Source of the DNA: Heligmosomoides polygyrus polygyrus
Taxonomy: Eukaryota; Nematoda; Chromadorea; Rhabditida; Heligmosomidae
Assembly: GCA_947396885.1 (NCBI GenBank)
Contig: OX377206.1
Location: 11,214,778 to 11,278,777 of the forward strand
DNA length: 64,000 bases
Reading direction: 5' to 3'
In this document: positions 32,568 through 44,175 of the stretch, in pieces
Numbering within the stretch: the stretch's first letter is position 1
How the letters are laid out: each line of letters opens with the position of its first letter
Notes under the pieces: generated by a model
What the model was told of the DNA's origin: nothing
Seen by the model: the letters and a program-made list of their open reading frames with translations, nothing else
The model's database searches: none
Position numbers and translations under genes: made by a program

Positions 32568-33371
32568 TTCGCATACGTGGCAATTTGCTTCTAGGGGCAT
32601 ATAAATACTACGATTGCGGTGAAGACTTATTGACTCCGTGACTCGGACAAGGCTTCGCGACTAACTATTACCCAGTCTCTCCTTGTTTGTTTTCGTAATA
32701 AGGGCTTTCTCCAGAATGTCGTCACGGGAGACGAATCCTGGGTCTTCCTCGTTAAACATACTCGGAAGGCCCAGTGGCTCCCTCAAGGAGAACCACAACT
32801 TCAAGGCGGATATTCACCAGAGGAATTTAATGCTGTGCTGTTGATGGAATTCTCGAGGAATGCTCTATCATGAGCTCCTTGACGACGGCACGGTAGTAAG
32901 AGCGAACATCTACGCTATACAGCTGCAGAAGCTGAGCGAGGCCATGTCGCGCAAGCGGCGAGGGCGGAGGGATGTTTACCTTCTTCACGACAATGCTCCA
33001 CCCCCCCCCCCCCCTCACGTTGTAAGGTCGTCTCGCCAGAAGTTGCAGGAGCTTAGGTGGGAGGTGCTGTCCCACCCACCGTATTCGCCAGATCTTGCAC
33101 CATCGGACTACAACCTTATTCGAGCTCTCGGGAAACAACTAAAGCGTAGGTGCTTCAACGACCGAACCGAATTGGAATCCGAGGTGGCGCACTTCTTCGA
33201 GTCACAGCCGGCTTCATTCTGGAAGAAAGGATTCTGTGATTTCCCCTTCAGATGGCAGAAGGTTGCAGATGTAAGTAGTTATTACCTTGTAGATTGAAGT
33301 CGCTCATAAAAGAAGCAATAAAATTTTGAAAAAAAATTACGCTGTGGTGCAAGACTTTTTCACCAACCAAA
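32454..33371 (+). mobile_element. mariner element, 918 bp, internally deleted
   Basis: TIRs TTAGGTTTGTGAAAAAGTCT and TTTGGTTGGTGAAAAAGTCT (opposite strand) are flanked by TA. Active mariners are about 1.3 kb, so the N-terminal half of the transposase is largely missing. Confidence 0.85.
32713..33297 (+). pseudogene. mariner transposase, catalytic part
   Basis: Motifs in order are VVTGDESWV (first Asp), a frameshift near 32850, YLLHDNAPPPPPPHVV (second Asp) and YSPDLAPSDYNL (third Asp). A run of C at 33000-33014 adds proline codons in the HDNARPH motif. There are 38 residues between the second and third acids instead of 34, so four residues come from the tract. Confidence 0.85.
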
Positions 33372-33373
33372 TA

Positions 33374-34195
33374 TATACAGGGTCTCCCAAAATTACGCTC
33401 CCAATATTCACTGTTATCAAAACGAATAAAAAGATTGGGACATGAAATTTCAGCATACCTTAAGCAATATATTAAGCTGTCGCAAAATTAATCTTCGTTT
33501 CAAGGTATGCATTAATAAAAAAGAAGTTTTTTAACCCTAAATGATTCTGTCTCAGGAGAAGCCACACATACCGTCCGGTAGGTTTTTTCCTGTTCTTTTC
33601 CTCTTTCAAAAAACATATGTGGATTTCGCTCTAATTTCTCTAGCGGACCTTTTCCATGGCTCCGTAAAATCATGCTCCGATGAAACTATAGAGTCATCAT
33701 GATTTACGAATTTAAACTGGGACATTCTGCGGCAGAGTCACCCCGTAACTTTGGCAGCGCTTTTGGGACGGACTGTCTTTACGAGCGAAAGGTGAGGCTC
33801 TGCTTCGGAAAATTCGCTTCTGGCGATTTTGATCTCGAAGGAAAACCGGGTCGCGGGCGCAGGTCGTCGCTTGACGATGAAGTTTCGAGGAGAGCCGTTG
33901 AAGCAAATAAGGAGTCGAATGCACTTACGTTAGCAGAGGACCTTGGCGTACATCATAGCACGGTAGCAGGACATTTGGCGAGAATCGGCAAGGTGAAGAA
34001 GGTGTCGAAGTGGGCGCTCATGAGCTGACCGATGAGCAGCACCTGGCACGTTTCGACACCTGCTCCAATCTGCTCATTCACTTTAAATATGAGCCTTTTG
34101 TAAGCCGTATTGTACCTGTGGATGAGAAGTGGGTTCAGGAAAGTCTTCTCTTTAATAAATCTTATCCATGTGGTGAACTCACGATGTGAAAAGTA
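33374..34195 (+). mobile_element. mariner element, 3'-truncated
   Basis: The start CAGGGTCTCCCAAAATTACG lies directly after the TATA following the previous mariner. The element ends without a right TIR at about 34195. Confidence 0.65.
33699..34190 (+). pseudogene. mariner transposase, N-terminal part
   Basis: The frame opens IYEFKLGHSAAESPRNF with a following GRGRRSSLDDE linker and LAEDLGVHHSTVAGHLARIG, the paired helix-turn-helix of mariner/SETMAR transposases. After a stop at 34026 the frame continues TDEQHLARFDTCSNLL and VPVDEKWV (first catalytic Asp), then ends. The second and third Asp regions are absent. Confidence 0.85.
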
Positions 34196-34199
34196 ATCC

Positions 34200-34995
34200 T
34201 TCATTGATACATTTTAACGAGGAGAGATCGTAGAAGTGGAAAAAAGTACAAAACAACATTGAATATTACCGACGTCTAAACACAAAGAAATACTTTATAA
34301 AAAAAGAAAAACACACATTACAACGACAAAAATCGCTGTCGTTAAGCTCGTTTCAGTGGATGAGGACTAGCATAAGGTATATCAGATCTAAAAAATCAGA
34401 AATTAAAAATCGAATCTCTTCGAAAAGAAGACGTGCAGAAGAAAACACCGAAGGTCGGACAGTTGACGGAATGAAAGCGAAGACAGTCGAGCACACGAGA
34501 TTGTACATCTCCGACTGCCATTTGAACTCGAATGCTGATTCCCTAATAGTTAGTCGAATCGATAGTGGAGGAAGTGCATACATGTAAGTAAGTGGACTTA
34601 ATCAGAGAGAAAAATGAATGAACAGCTACGGTAAAATACAGACATTAGTGATGCACACAGATGCATACGTTGAAGACTACATTAGTGTCTTTCACCTAGT
34701 TTTGGGAATTCTGACGAACAGACTCTTCTACGACGGCAACGGGACGACACCCGTACCCGTCGTTTATATTCGCAGATTTGCGACCGTCGGGAAAATTGCC
34801 GACTGACTACCGAAGTGATATTTGACGGCGGTGATTCGCTTCATGCACGAGCACTCTCCAGACGTGCGTCCATCGTCGTATCGTGGTGGTGACCATGAAT
34901 ACACACCGAATGCTGAAAAACACGACATAAAACATTGAATAAGCCAATAAATAAAGGAACTTAGTTTTAAAATAAAATTTAGCGAGGAAAAATAG
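34200..34995. other. No gene seen
   Basis: Unique sequence with short frames on both strands (for example 34360-34587) and no recognised domain. Confidence 0.35.
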
Positions 34996-35009
34996 CATAT
35001 TCAAGGGAT

Positions 35010-35299
35010 AAAGGATAAAGGATAAAGGTCGACGTTACTCAATCCCTTTTGGGATGCGCCACGCGTTCAACGGAATGTCGTGGAGGCGATTTGAATGCGT
35101 ATTCAGCCATACAATGACTTGCAGTGGCCAGCCGATGAACAAGTCAGCGCTTTGTCCTTCCCTGATAAGCCTGGTACCAATTCACCTACCCCTGGAAGGA
35201 TGAACGGCTTGGTTGGCCTGAGCGGGAAATCCGAACCAGGAACCAGGTAACGGGTGCAGGCGACAGTCGGCAACTCCTCCGACTGCGCTACACACGCCC
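35010..35299 (-). mobile_element. SINE, full length, 11-bp TSD
   Basis: ATTCAAGGGAT is duplicated at 34999-35009 and 35300-35310. Tail (AAAGGAT)n, complete head. Confidence 0.93.
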
Positions 35300-35391
35300 A
35301 TTCAAGGGATGTGCTCCAAAAATCTGGTACTTTCCGTCAAGACTGATAGTGCAGCGAATTTGTGTATGGCTCTTGAGAGGTGCAGGCCAGG

Positions 35392-36606
35392 ACGTGCGTA
35401 AAAGAAATTCGAATTCTCGTAAATTATAAATCGTAAATCGTAAATCGTAAGCGTTACTTGACGTGTAGTGTAGTGCTGTTGAAATTTTATAAGTTCTCCT
35501 GACAATGGTAACACAAAATGATCAAATATTTGTTTATTTGTCGTGTTGTTTTCAGCAGATTTCTTGCTCTTTTTCTTCTTTTTTTTTACTTTCACTATTC
35601 GTTCTGGTCAGGCGAGGGGCGAGGGCCTCAATGCAAACTATAAACGTTTTAAGAAAGTCGAAAAAAGTTGTTGATTCAGAAACTAAACCTTGATCTATGC
35701 GTAGTGTTTCAACAAAAAGCTTTCATCGTTTGAAGGACCAATACATTTCCAACCTCATAGGAGTTTAAATGCGTATAAATCTAGGATTTAGCAGAAACGA
35801 TAGTAAAGAGTTACTAGCAAAACAAAAAAAAAACTCAAAAAAAAAGCTTTTCACCGCTCATTAATCGGAGAAACCAGTAACTGCACATGCAAATCGACAA
35901 ACATCGCGTACGGAACTAATGCATGGCGCACCTCTATCCTACAACACGTCAAGAGCTCATAGATCTTCTACTAAGTTGTCGGAAAACACCAGCAACAAAA
36001 TTTTCAGTCATCCCACCAGCCTATAACCCGAACGTTCTGGTGTATAACGCCATAGATTCTAGAATATTCTACGAGTATAATAAAGGTAGTTTCGAGTTGA
36101 GTGACCCACGATCTCGGTGACTGGGACCGGTCGTCGCGAATGAGCATCGTTCAATTTCTGCTTCTACGCCACCGGAGATGAGTCCGTGTCTTCTAGGGCA
36201 ACCATTCCCGGAAGGCCCAGTGGCTCCTCCAACGAGAACCGCCACCGAAGCAATTAAAGTCCGACCTCCACCAGAAAAAAGTAATGTTGTACTGTTGGTG
36301 GGACTCCCATGGCATGGTCCATTACTCTGTCCCCACTACTCTGTCATGGTGCCACATCAGAAAATAAAATAGAACTACGCTAAAACGAAGTGGGAATGAG
36401 CTATTAGAAGAAAGAAAGTGGGCAAATCTTTCTTACCCGAGGTGCATCACGTCATTTGGACTTCAGTTGCTCATCGATCGAGAACGTTTACGAAAATTTG
36501 TGATCTACGCCCAAAATGTCGTAAATCGCAAATCGTGAAAATTTTTGCCAAAAATCGTCGTAAATCGTGAAATCGTAAATTGTATATCGTAATTACGAAC
36601 ACCCCT
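35392..36606. mobile_element. Possible hAT-like element with AATCGTAA motifs
   Basis: CAGGACGTGCG at the left and CGAACACCCCTG at the right resemble hAT ends. Both subterminal regions carry repeated AAATCGTAA units (35420-35455 and 36510-36595). The flanking octamers GTGCAGGC and GCGCAGAT agree at only five of eight positions, so this is tentative. Confidence 0.35.
36085..36370 (+). pseudogene. mariner transposase relic
   Basis: Pieces in different frames match mariner blocks: GSFELSDPRSR, ATGDESV, a QPFPEGP/PPTRTATEAIKVRPPPEK stretch and a degenerate W-W-D-x-x-G region. Only about 280 bp remain. Confidence 0.5.
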
Positions 36607-36832
36607 GGCGCAGATACAGGGTAACTATCAATCCGGGCAGGGGATGGGGGCGAATACCGAACCGATTTATTAGGTACTATCACAGATTAGACGACGTATT
36701 AAGCGCGAACACAACTTTTGGCTATAGGCGAAGTGGCGTTCTACCTACCGCCCTTTGAACAGAGACGTGGGAAGTGTCTGCATCTCCACTATCTCGTAGG
36801 GCAGCCACTGGACTCTCGAGGAAGCCCAGTGA

Positions 36833-36872
36833 GTTGGGGTGGCGGGCCAGGGGTTGGGGTGGCGGGCCAGGG
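36833..36872. repeat. 20-bp tandem duplication
   Basis: GTTGGGGTGGCGGGCCAGGG occurs twice in succession. Confidence 0.9.
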
Positions 36873-37065
36873 GAACGAGGGGGTAGAACGCTCGACCCCC
36901 TTGGCCATGGGATAATGAATTTTAACTGCGCAAGCCCATGTGGTAGAATGGTCGACAGTGAAGAGCTCACTGAGTGAAAGTGCAACCTTTCCAGTCAACA
37001 TATTGAAAATCATGGATAAATAGTTTCGAGTAAGTTGAAGACAAGGAATCATGGTAAATATGCAT

Positions 37066-37165
37066 GTCATGGATAAATTCGACGTTATTCAATGCTTTTG
37101 TGGTATGTGCCACGCATTCTACTTCCGCAGGATATCGTAGAGGTGAAGTGATTGAGTATTCAATT
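37066..37165 (-). mobile_element. SINE fragment
   Basis: TCGACGTTATTCAATGC and GTGCCACGCATTCTACTTCC match the SINE tail side in reverse. Confidence 0.6.
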
Positions 37166-38280
37166 TTAGAAATATTTATAATTTTAGATATCTGCACAAA
37201 GTTCCTTAGTGCTGTGTTTTCTTCGATCAAATTGTTTCACTAACTTCATGCTAGCACTAGTTCTGTTCTTGATGTTCTCAATGTTCTAGCTAGTTTTTTT
37301 TTCGTAGTGTTGTTTTTTTTTGCGTGGATGTCCACATATACATAAATAGATACATTACTTATTCATTTATTGACATGAGCAAAATGTAAATGCGGTTCAT
37401 GGAAACGAAAGGATAACATTGCAAGACCGGAGATTTAGGGAAGTTATCTAGCAAAAAAACAAATGCATAAGAACAGAAATCTAAACGACAAGTACCCTCA
37501 TAACCAACCAAGCAGTACTTGGTGTTTTTGAGACACCCTTCCTTTATTTGTTTCACTTCAAAGAGTTAGCTAGTACGAGACTGATTGAAACATACTGAAA
37601 GTCCAAGAAAAAAGATATGGAAAGAGAAAATTGCAGCCGCATCAGGGCAAAAGCTTTTGCGGTTTTTTAAAGCAGAAACTTTAAAAAAGTGTATTAGATA
37701 TGCGGCGAAATCAGCTGCTACCGTGTAAACAACAAACTGGAGAGACAAAAAAATAATTTGAGAGCAAGTATTCCTAAAAATGGCTAATCGAGTCTAATAG
37801 CAATGTAAAGCCTAAAGACAAATATCTAACATAAAAACGGATAGCCCAATGGAAGCTAGGCTTCTAACTTCCCCAAACTAGATTCAAGGTAATGGTACAA
37901 AGAACGCTCTTCTTCCAATACAGGCGCCTGATAATCAGTTGTTTTGATTTATTTTGCACTGGTTCTTTATCCAAGTGACAGCTATAATCAGTATCCTGCA
38001 CCGTTTTCAGCACGAAACCTGATGGACTTTTTTGAATTCGCTTAATGTCTTTCCCTAATTGACGACTGCGTGCGTTGCACGTGATTTCCGCATTGGGTTC
38101 TGCCGTTCTGTTGCAGAGCCGTCGTCGTGTTGTATAAAAAACGCGCTTCTTCACAGCTGTTCTGTATACTACGGATGTGAAGACGATGAGAGATCTGTCC
38201 CAGTGGGGAGGGGGAAACTTTGAAGTGCTGCCTAAGTTCCGACTTAAGCCGCACCACCTCTTGTCGTGCACGTGGCTGAC
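37166..38280. other. No gene seen
   Basis: AT-rich, apparently unique. A minus frame at 37864-38271 (135 codons) has no recognisable domain. Confidence 0.35.
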
Positions 38281-38342
38281 TTTTGGGTTGTCCGGAAGGC
38301 TCTCAGTGTTTTGTATTATTATTTTTCATTCGACTATTATTA

Positions 38343-39245
38343 GTGGGGCCAAAAGTAATGAGACACCCCGTGCCGTGTCCATATATCTCGTGGCTGGAGT
38401 CTGGATTCGTACTTGTTGTATTTGTATGTTTGTGTGCTACTTGCTGAAGCCCATCTGAGAAGTTACCACTTCGGCCCTTTCCAGAAGCATGCCAAAAACC
38501 CCAGCCTGTCTCATGCCGAAACCCCAGTCTGACGAGTCGATCTGTGTCGCGCAAATCTTCCCCAATTCCCAACCCCGAGCAGCCTGGGCTCAATATTCAC
38601 GCAGGATGAGAAGTACGTCTTCTACCTCAACCCTGCCAAGCAGCGAGTCTGGGTGAGGCCTGGTGAATTGTTACCGACCTTCGTTCGACGAGATGTTCAC
38701 GGCGAGAAGCATCTTTGAAGCTTTTGGGTCTGCGCCCATGGATCGGTTTACCGGAGGCTGTTTCCCAAGAGCACCGCGATGAACTCCAAGGCCATGGTGA
38801 ACGAAATAGAGGAGATGGGCCGGCGACTCGCTCTTATTCATTCGCAGCGCTTCAAGAAGGTTCTCCTCTTCGAAAACGCCGCACCCCATCGGGAACAAGT
38901 AAGCACGGATAAGCTTGGCCAGCAGGGTTACGTTCACATGCCTCACCCACCGTATTCGCTGGACATCTCTCCATGCAACTACCACTACTACTTGAGCCTA
39001 CAGGACTTCCTAGTCGGAAGAGACACAAGAACCCAAGCAGTCCTTGACAACCATATCGAGCAGTTGATCAACACCAGGCTCAAGCAGTTCTGGAAGGATG
39101 GGATCAGGAAGTTGGCTGAGCGATGGCAGCAAGGTCCTTGCCCTTAATGGCAAATACACTCCTCAGCATCGTTGAGTTGTAATTGAGTTATAAAGAGATA
39201 TAAATTTTTTTCATTTTGTCTCATTACTTTTGCCCCCCCCCCCTC
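38343..39245 (+). mobile_element. mariner (M2) nested in M3
   Basis: TIRs GTGGGGCCAAAAGTAATGAG and, on the other strand, GGGGCAAAAGTAATGAGACA, flanked by TA at 38341-38342 and 39246-39247. A poly-C run has grown in the right TIR. Confidence 0.85.
38590..39147 (+). pseudogene. mariner transposase (M2), decayed
   Basis: The C-terminal half is readable: MVNEIEEMGRRLALIHSQRF, then LLFENAAPH where mariners have HDNARPH, then PPYSLDISPCNYHYY where they have YSPDLSPCDYH. Both the second and third catalytic Asp are replaced (E and N), so it is inactive. Confidence 0.75.
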
Positions 39246-39339
39246 TAATATTAAGTAAAAATTCAAGTGGCATGGCGCATTAATGCTTCTTTCAATGCAG
39301 AAATTTACGATATTTCTGACTGAATAATTTATGATTCAA

Positions 39340-40880
39340 TGTTGGTTTATATTTCTGTTCTTGAAGGGCTTATTGAAGTATGTGAAAAGAGCAATTTCGA
39401 ACTATTCATTTCACTTCAAATTGCGACACAGGCGAGACAGCTCGACAAATCAATCAAGTTTGGGGGCCTAATAATGTTGGAGAAAGCACTGTGCGCCAGT
39501 GGTTCAGTGGATTTCGGACCGGAGGCTTCAGCCTCGAAGATGACCCCCCGTGGCGGTCGACCTAGAGCGATCCTGGATCCTGGATCCTGGACGACGAGCT
39601 GAAGGAATTGATGGAAGCTGAACCATCCCAAACAGTTGGCGGGATTGGAGAGGAGCTAGACGTCAGTAAAACTGCTGCTGCAGATGTTTTGAAACGCCTT
39701 GAGAAGGTGAAAATGCTCGAAAATTGGATGCCCCAGGAGTTGAGCGAGCGACAAAAATTGTCACGTTTAGAGGTTTGTTCTTCTCCACTTTTAGCTCTTG
39801 GTGCTCTCGAGCTCTTGGTTTTACATATAACAGTATACCCCGTAGAATAAGATGCTCAATTTGGATAGTCTATATCTGGGGAGGAGGCGTAACGATATTT
39901 TGACGGTTTACAAAATCATTAATGGCGTTGTCGATTTGAAAGTTGGAGACTTTTTCAAATTCGTTGCCTCCTCTACCCGCGGCCATAGCACCAATTTCTT
40001 TCTTGGTAACCCTAGAACGAGTTTTAGACGGTCGTTTTTTTGCATTTAGAGCTGGCTCAGATTAAGTGAAATTGTGCAAACAAATGCAGCTATCTAAATC
40101 CTTCTCTGTTTTTAAAAGAGATGTGTACCGCTACCTGCGAGGGAAACACTAGTTGTTAGTCCTCTTTTTTCTTAATCTCTTATACATCTTAGATATTCAA
40201 CTTATTTGAGTTTGTTTTGTTTCATGTATTTGTGTTGTTATCTCTACATATGCCTGCGCATGTAATAAATGTTAAATGTTAAATGTTCTCCACTTTTACG
40301 CAACAAAACTCACCCGTTTTTAGATCGAATCATCACTTGTGATGAAATGTGGATTCAGTACGATAACAGGAAACGTTCTGGACAAGGCTTGGATGTCGAC
40401 GAAGCCCCTATGCGTTTTCCAAAGGCGAACCCCCACCAAAAAAAGATAATGGTCACTGTGAGATGGCCGGCGGCTGGCGTGCTCCATTGCAACTTTTTGG
40501 CATTCGGCCAAACGATCACAACACAGTTCTACTGTCAGGAAATCGACGAAATGCACCGAAAATTGCGTCAACTTCAGTCAGCATTGGTCAACGGAAGAAG
40601 CCCGTTTCTTGTGCACGATAACGCCCGCCCACACGTTTCACTAATCACTATTCGGAAATTGAACGAAGTAAGGGTTGAAGTTCTGCCTCCCCAGCAATAT
40701 TCTCCAGACCTTCCGCCAACCGACTATCACCTTTTCAAACACTTTCAGAACTTTCTCGCTGGTAAAAACCTTAACCAATCAGGACCAAGCCAAAACAACT
40801 TTCGTGGATTTTGTCGAATCTCGAACACCTCGATCTTCGCTGATGGAATAAGTTGGATGGAGCCCGCAAAAGAGTACTGA
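39340..40880 (+). pseudogene. mariner transposase (M3), interrupted by a LINE
   Basis: The N-terminal part has stops and shifts (PRGGRPRAIL; ELMEAEPSQTVGGIGEELDV; LSERQKLSRLEVCSS). After the LINE, a long open frame carries ITCDEMWIQYDN, FLVHDNARPH and YSPDLPPTDYHLF. The spacing from the HDN Asp to the TDY Asp is exactly 34 residues, so the DD34D catalytic triad is intact. Confidence 0.9.
39794..40285 (+). mobile_element. CR1-like LINE, 3' end inserted in M3
   Basis: TTCTCCACTTTTA is duplicated at 39781-39793 and 40286-40298. The insert encodes LYLGRRRNDILTVYKIINGV, the C-terminal RR-RNDL-x-YKI-x-NG block of CR1/Jockey-type proteins, and ends in a (TGTTAAA)n tail. Severe 5' truncation with a TSD is typical of LINE retroposition. 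Confidence 0.88.
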
Positions 40881-40984
40881 TTCGAACGGTGTTTAGTGCG
40901 ACTAATCCGTTAAGATTTGAGAAAGTTATGGTACATTGTTCAAAGTGAAGCACTTAAAACGTTGAGAACTTTCCGGACAACCTA

Positions 40985-41420
40985 ATAATAATAACAGCAG
41001 GTGGTGAGTCCAATTATGTATAGTTGCAATACATATTTTTTGCTACCGCATGTTTTTGGCTAAGGTTTGGCGGCAGCATCAATGCACTGAAAATCAGATT
41101 AGCTTTAAAAAGCGTCTACTTATCGTGTCTTGTCCTTGACAAAGGGAAAAACCTGGATGCAAGCACGGACCTTTCTTTAGCTTCATTTAGCATTTTTAAC
41201 TGCTTTCTCACATTGAATATTAACAGTGATATGAACAGAGTGACCGAACACATAAAGAAGATAAAACGAAAGGTTCAGCACGGGTAAAGATTCCAGCTTT
41301 TTTTTCTCAAAATTTCTTTGATTTTAATGATCGGTTTTGTGAGCAAAACTCTAGCGCTACGCGGCACTAGAACCCATACCCCCCTGCTTACCATACAAGA
41401 TGCTGAGTTTGAATCACAAC
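40985..41420. other. No gene seen
   Basis: Unique AT-rich sequence. An 87-codon plus frame (41024-41287) lacks features. Confidence 0.35.
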
Positions 41421-41436
41421 CAGGAGTAAGGTTAAA

Positions 41437-41727
41437 GGATAAGGATTGAGGACGGCGTTACTCAATCCCTTCTGGGATGCGCCAGCGCATTCTACTTCTA
41501 CGGGATGTCGTGGAGGCGACATGAATGCGTATTTGGCCATACAATGACTTGCGGTGGCCAGCCGATGAACAACTCAGCGCTCTATCCTTCCCAGACAATT
41601 CTGGTACCAATTCACCGACCCCGGAGAGATGGAAGGCTTGATTGGCCTGGGCGGGAAATCCGAACCAGGAACCTGGTATCGGGTGCATGCGACAGTCGCG
41701 CCTCCTCCGACTGCGCTACACGCTCCC
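41437..41727 (-). mobile_element. SINE, full length, 14-bp TSD
   Basis: GGAGTAAGGTTAAA is duplicated at 41423-41436 and 41728-41741. This is one of the best preserved copies. Confidence 0.95.
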
Positions 41728-41749
41728 GGAGTAAGGTTAAAACAGATAT

Positions 41750-41882
41750 AGACGGTGTCACTCAATCCCCATTGGGATGCGCCACGCATTTTACTTTTAC
41801 GAGACGTCGTGGAAGCGATTTGAATTAGTATTCAGCCATTCCGTAATTTCAAGTGGCTAGCCGTTGAACAAGTCAGCATTTC
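41750..41882 (-). mobile_element. SINE fragment lacking head
   Basis: GGTGTCACTCAATCCCCATT to GTTGAACAAGTCAGCATTT matches the tail half in reverse. Confidence 0.7.
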
Positions 41883-41905
41883 GTGGGAAACTGATAAACG
41901 CCATG

Positions 41906-42050
41906 TAAAGGATAAAAGAGATGATGGATGGCATTAATCAGTTCCTTTCAGGGAGTCATTAATGCCACGCACTGTAGTTCAGCAAGACATCTTGGAGGCA
42001 ATCTGTAGGCGTATTTGGCCTGCACAATGTCTTGTGGGGGAGCCGCATTT
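41906..42050 (-). mobile_element. SINE fragment, diverged
   Basis: AAAGGATAAAAGAGATGATGG tail and TGGAGGCAATCTGTAGGCGTATTTGGCC body in reverse, the third same-orientation SINE in a row. Confidence 0.6.
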
Positions 42051-42730
42051 TCAGAAATCAGAAGCTTGCAAGTGCTCATGTCAGGATGCGGTCCCTGATA
42101 ACCATGTCACGTCACACTTCCACAGTAATGCACATGAACAAGAAGACTTCCTAGGAATTTGCCAGCAAAGTTGTAACGGGCACGAAGTTTAAAGTCAATT
42201 AGGAAGAAATCAGGTTCTTCTACAAATTGATTGCCAATCAAGGAAAATTCCTTAGATTTTTAGAATTGTTTGATGAACCTAAAATCAATCAAGCAAAATC
42301 GATCGATTGATCGATAAATAAATGAAAGAATGAATGAATAGACGGAGATAAAGTTCCATCAAATGTATGCAATAACTTGAGCAGTGAAACAACAGCAGAA
42401 TATCTTTTCCTTTTCAGACACATCTAATTCTTCGCCACGTATTCTTTGTAGCAATTGCTCGATCTTGGAGCAGAATGTCTGCTTTTTTTAAACACAACTC
42501 ATCCTATATGATGAATTCTGATGAGGCTTGGTTGGAATGATAGGAAAATGTTGGATGGTAATATTGAAGCTAAGGGCGATTATTTTGAAGGTGATGTGTG
42601 AGATCTTATCATAGGGCGGTTTTTGTCTGTGAAATAAAAGCGAACGTTTTTGAAAGTATGAATTAATTCCTACAAAACTGTGAATATTCTACAAGTTCTC
42701 TCTTCTTAAAACCTCGGCATTATTTAGATT
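42051..42730. other. No gene seen
   Basis: Unique AT-rich DNA with a short (AAATG)-like run near 42315. Confidence 0.35.
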
Positions 42731-42735
42731 CTTTG

Positions 42736-42804
42736 CCGAACGAGATCGTAAGGTGGATCAGTTTCCGCTCAATAAATACTGATCCATCTTACAACCTCGT
42801 TCGG
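42736..42804. repeat. Imperfect inverted repeat
   Basis: Arms of about 27 bp, CCGAACGAGATCGTAAGG... and its partner ending CCTCGTTCGG, flank a 15-nt spacer. Confidence 0.55.
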
Positions 42805-42878
42805 GACGTGATAGAAACAGCTGCGGTTCTAACACATTTGCTTAAGCCTGGACCGGCCGATAGAGAGGTTATATGCTG

Positions 42879-42981
42879 TTACAGGACGCTTTGTTGCGAT
42901 CAAAACAAGGTGGGATTCAAACCCGCACCTTCTGCTTTCAGGGCAGCGATGCTACGCCCTACACCACCGGCGCTGTTTGAC
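42879..42981 (-). repeat. tRNA-like repeat, second family, copy 1
   Basis: On the minus strand GCGCCGGTGGTGTAGGGC (A-box region) and GCGGGTTTGAATCCCAC (T-arm/B box) are tRNA-like. The flanks match 52431-52545 (CGCTTTGTTGCGATCAA), so this is a dispersed tRNA-derived repeat rather than a functional tRNA. Confidence 0.6.
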
Positions 42982-42989
42982 CACAGGTA

Positions 42990-43655
42990 ACATCTGCGAT
43001 CTACTCGAGGTCCGTCAGCTGTGAGGATTTTTCGCAGTTAATGTGGGTCACCCTGCGTTTAGTAGAATATAGTGGGATGGGATAGGTTATGTTCCTCGAA
43101 ACGGTTGTCGTGAGGCGATCTTCTACATCATGAGCTATCTGCTACGTATTCTAAGTAGCAAATCCTTGACATTTCCCGGGAGTACGTCAACCTTTCTTAT
43201 CATTAGAATTGTCCTCGAATGCGAAAACAACAGCTATCCTATCCGCTTCCGGGTGGCGACATTGCTTCCACGTCCGCTGAACTTCTCAGGACTGATTGCA
43301 TAAGTGTTATGGTGGAATGCGAGAGTCTCGAAGACCTTCCAGAAATTGGATATCTGATGAGTGCTGCAGCGCACAACGTCGAAATTTCGAGAACTCCGAT
43401 TCCGCATTACCGATTGTAAAGCAAGATGTCTGTCTGCACTGCATAGGAAATGGAAAGAAAGAAGATAATTCGCTCATACGTCGTTTACCTAAAACATTAA
43501 CTTTCCAGCGGTTGTTGCTTCTACGGCATTCCCTAGACATTGAATGCATGGCGGATCCTCCATGGGATTCACCTACGTCATCATTCATCCGTCACCCATT
43601 ACTCTCCGAGGAACTGTCGAATCGACTGCTCTTGGTTTGGGTCCCACACAGTACC
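42990..43655. other. No gene seen
   Basis: Short frames on both strands, none recognisable. Confidence 0.35.
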
Positions 43656-43728
43656 GACCTCCATGATATTTCGACGGAGTAGAACGCATGGCGCATTTCA
43701 AGTACATATGTATTGATTGCCGCCGTTC
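43656..43728 (+). mobile_element. SINE fragment, tail end
   Basis: CCTCCATGATATTTCGACGGAG and GTAGAACGCATGGCGCAT match the last quarter of the SINE. Confidence 0.5.
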
Positions 43729-43904
43729 TTCCACCATTGTGCTCCCTCTTTATTCAATCATATAATATTATTATGGTTCAGACAGAGGTGTCACACAGAT
43801 CGTGTCGACAGCACCAGAAGACGTGTCCACCGATGTTGCCCAACAGGCGTGCAGGTTCGGAAGAGGTGTCACCCGCGTGAGTAAAAAGTGAACCAGTAGT
43901 GGAG

Positions 43905-44165
43905 GACCACTAAAGGGGGACCAGTTAAGATGGACCTATAACGGGGGCCAGCGAAGGGGGAGGGGTCCAGACAAGGGGAACCGCAAAAGGGGACCAGTAA
44001 TATGGGGGAAGGGGTTCACTAAGGGAGTCAGTAATGGGGGACCAGTAAGGGGGACCAGCAAAGGGGGTCAGCAATGGGGGACTAGTGAAGGGGAAACTGA
44101 TGAAGGTTAAAGGGGTACTAGTAAGGTGGGCGGGAAACCCAGTAATGGGGTACCAGTGAAGGAGA
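43905..44165. repeat. G-rich degenerate minisatellite
   Basis: Roughly twenty irregular units of the form AAGGGGGACCAGTAA, with dense GGGG runs on the plus strand. Confidence 0.75.
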
Positions 44166-44175
44166 CTATGTAGAT

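Larger units (their letters stand above)
38287..40982 (+). mobile_element. mariner (M3) hosting a second mariner and a LINE
   Basis: The left end GGTTGTCCGGAAGGCTCTCA and, on the other strand, the right end GGTTGTCCGGAAAGTTCTCA form the TIRs. The element is interrupted at 38343-39245 by mariner M2 and at 39794-40285 by a LINE end. Without them it is about 1.3 kb, the normal size. Confidence 0.85.
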
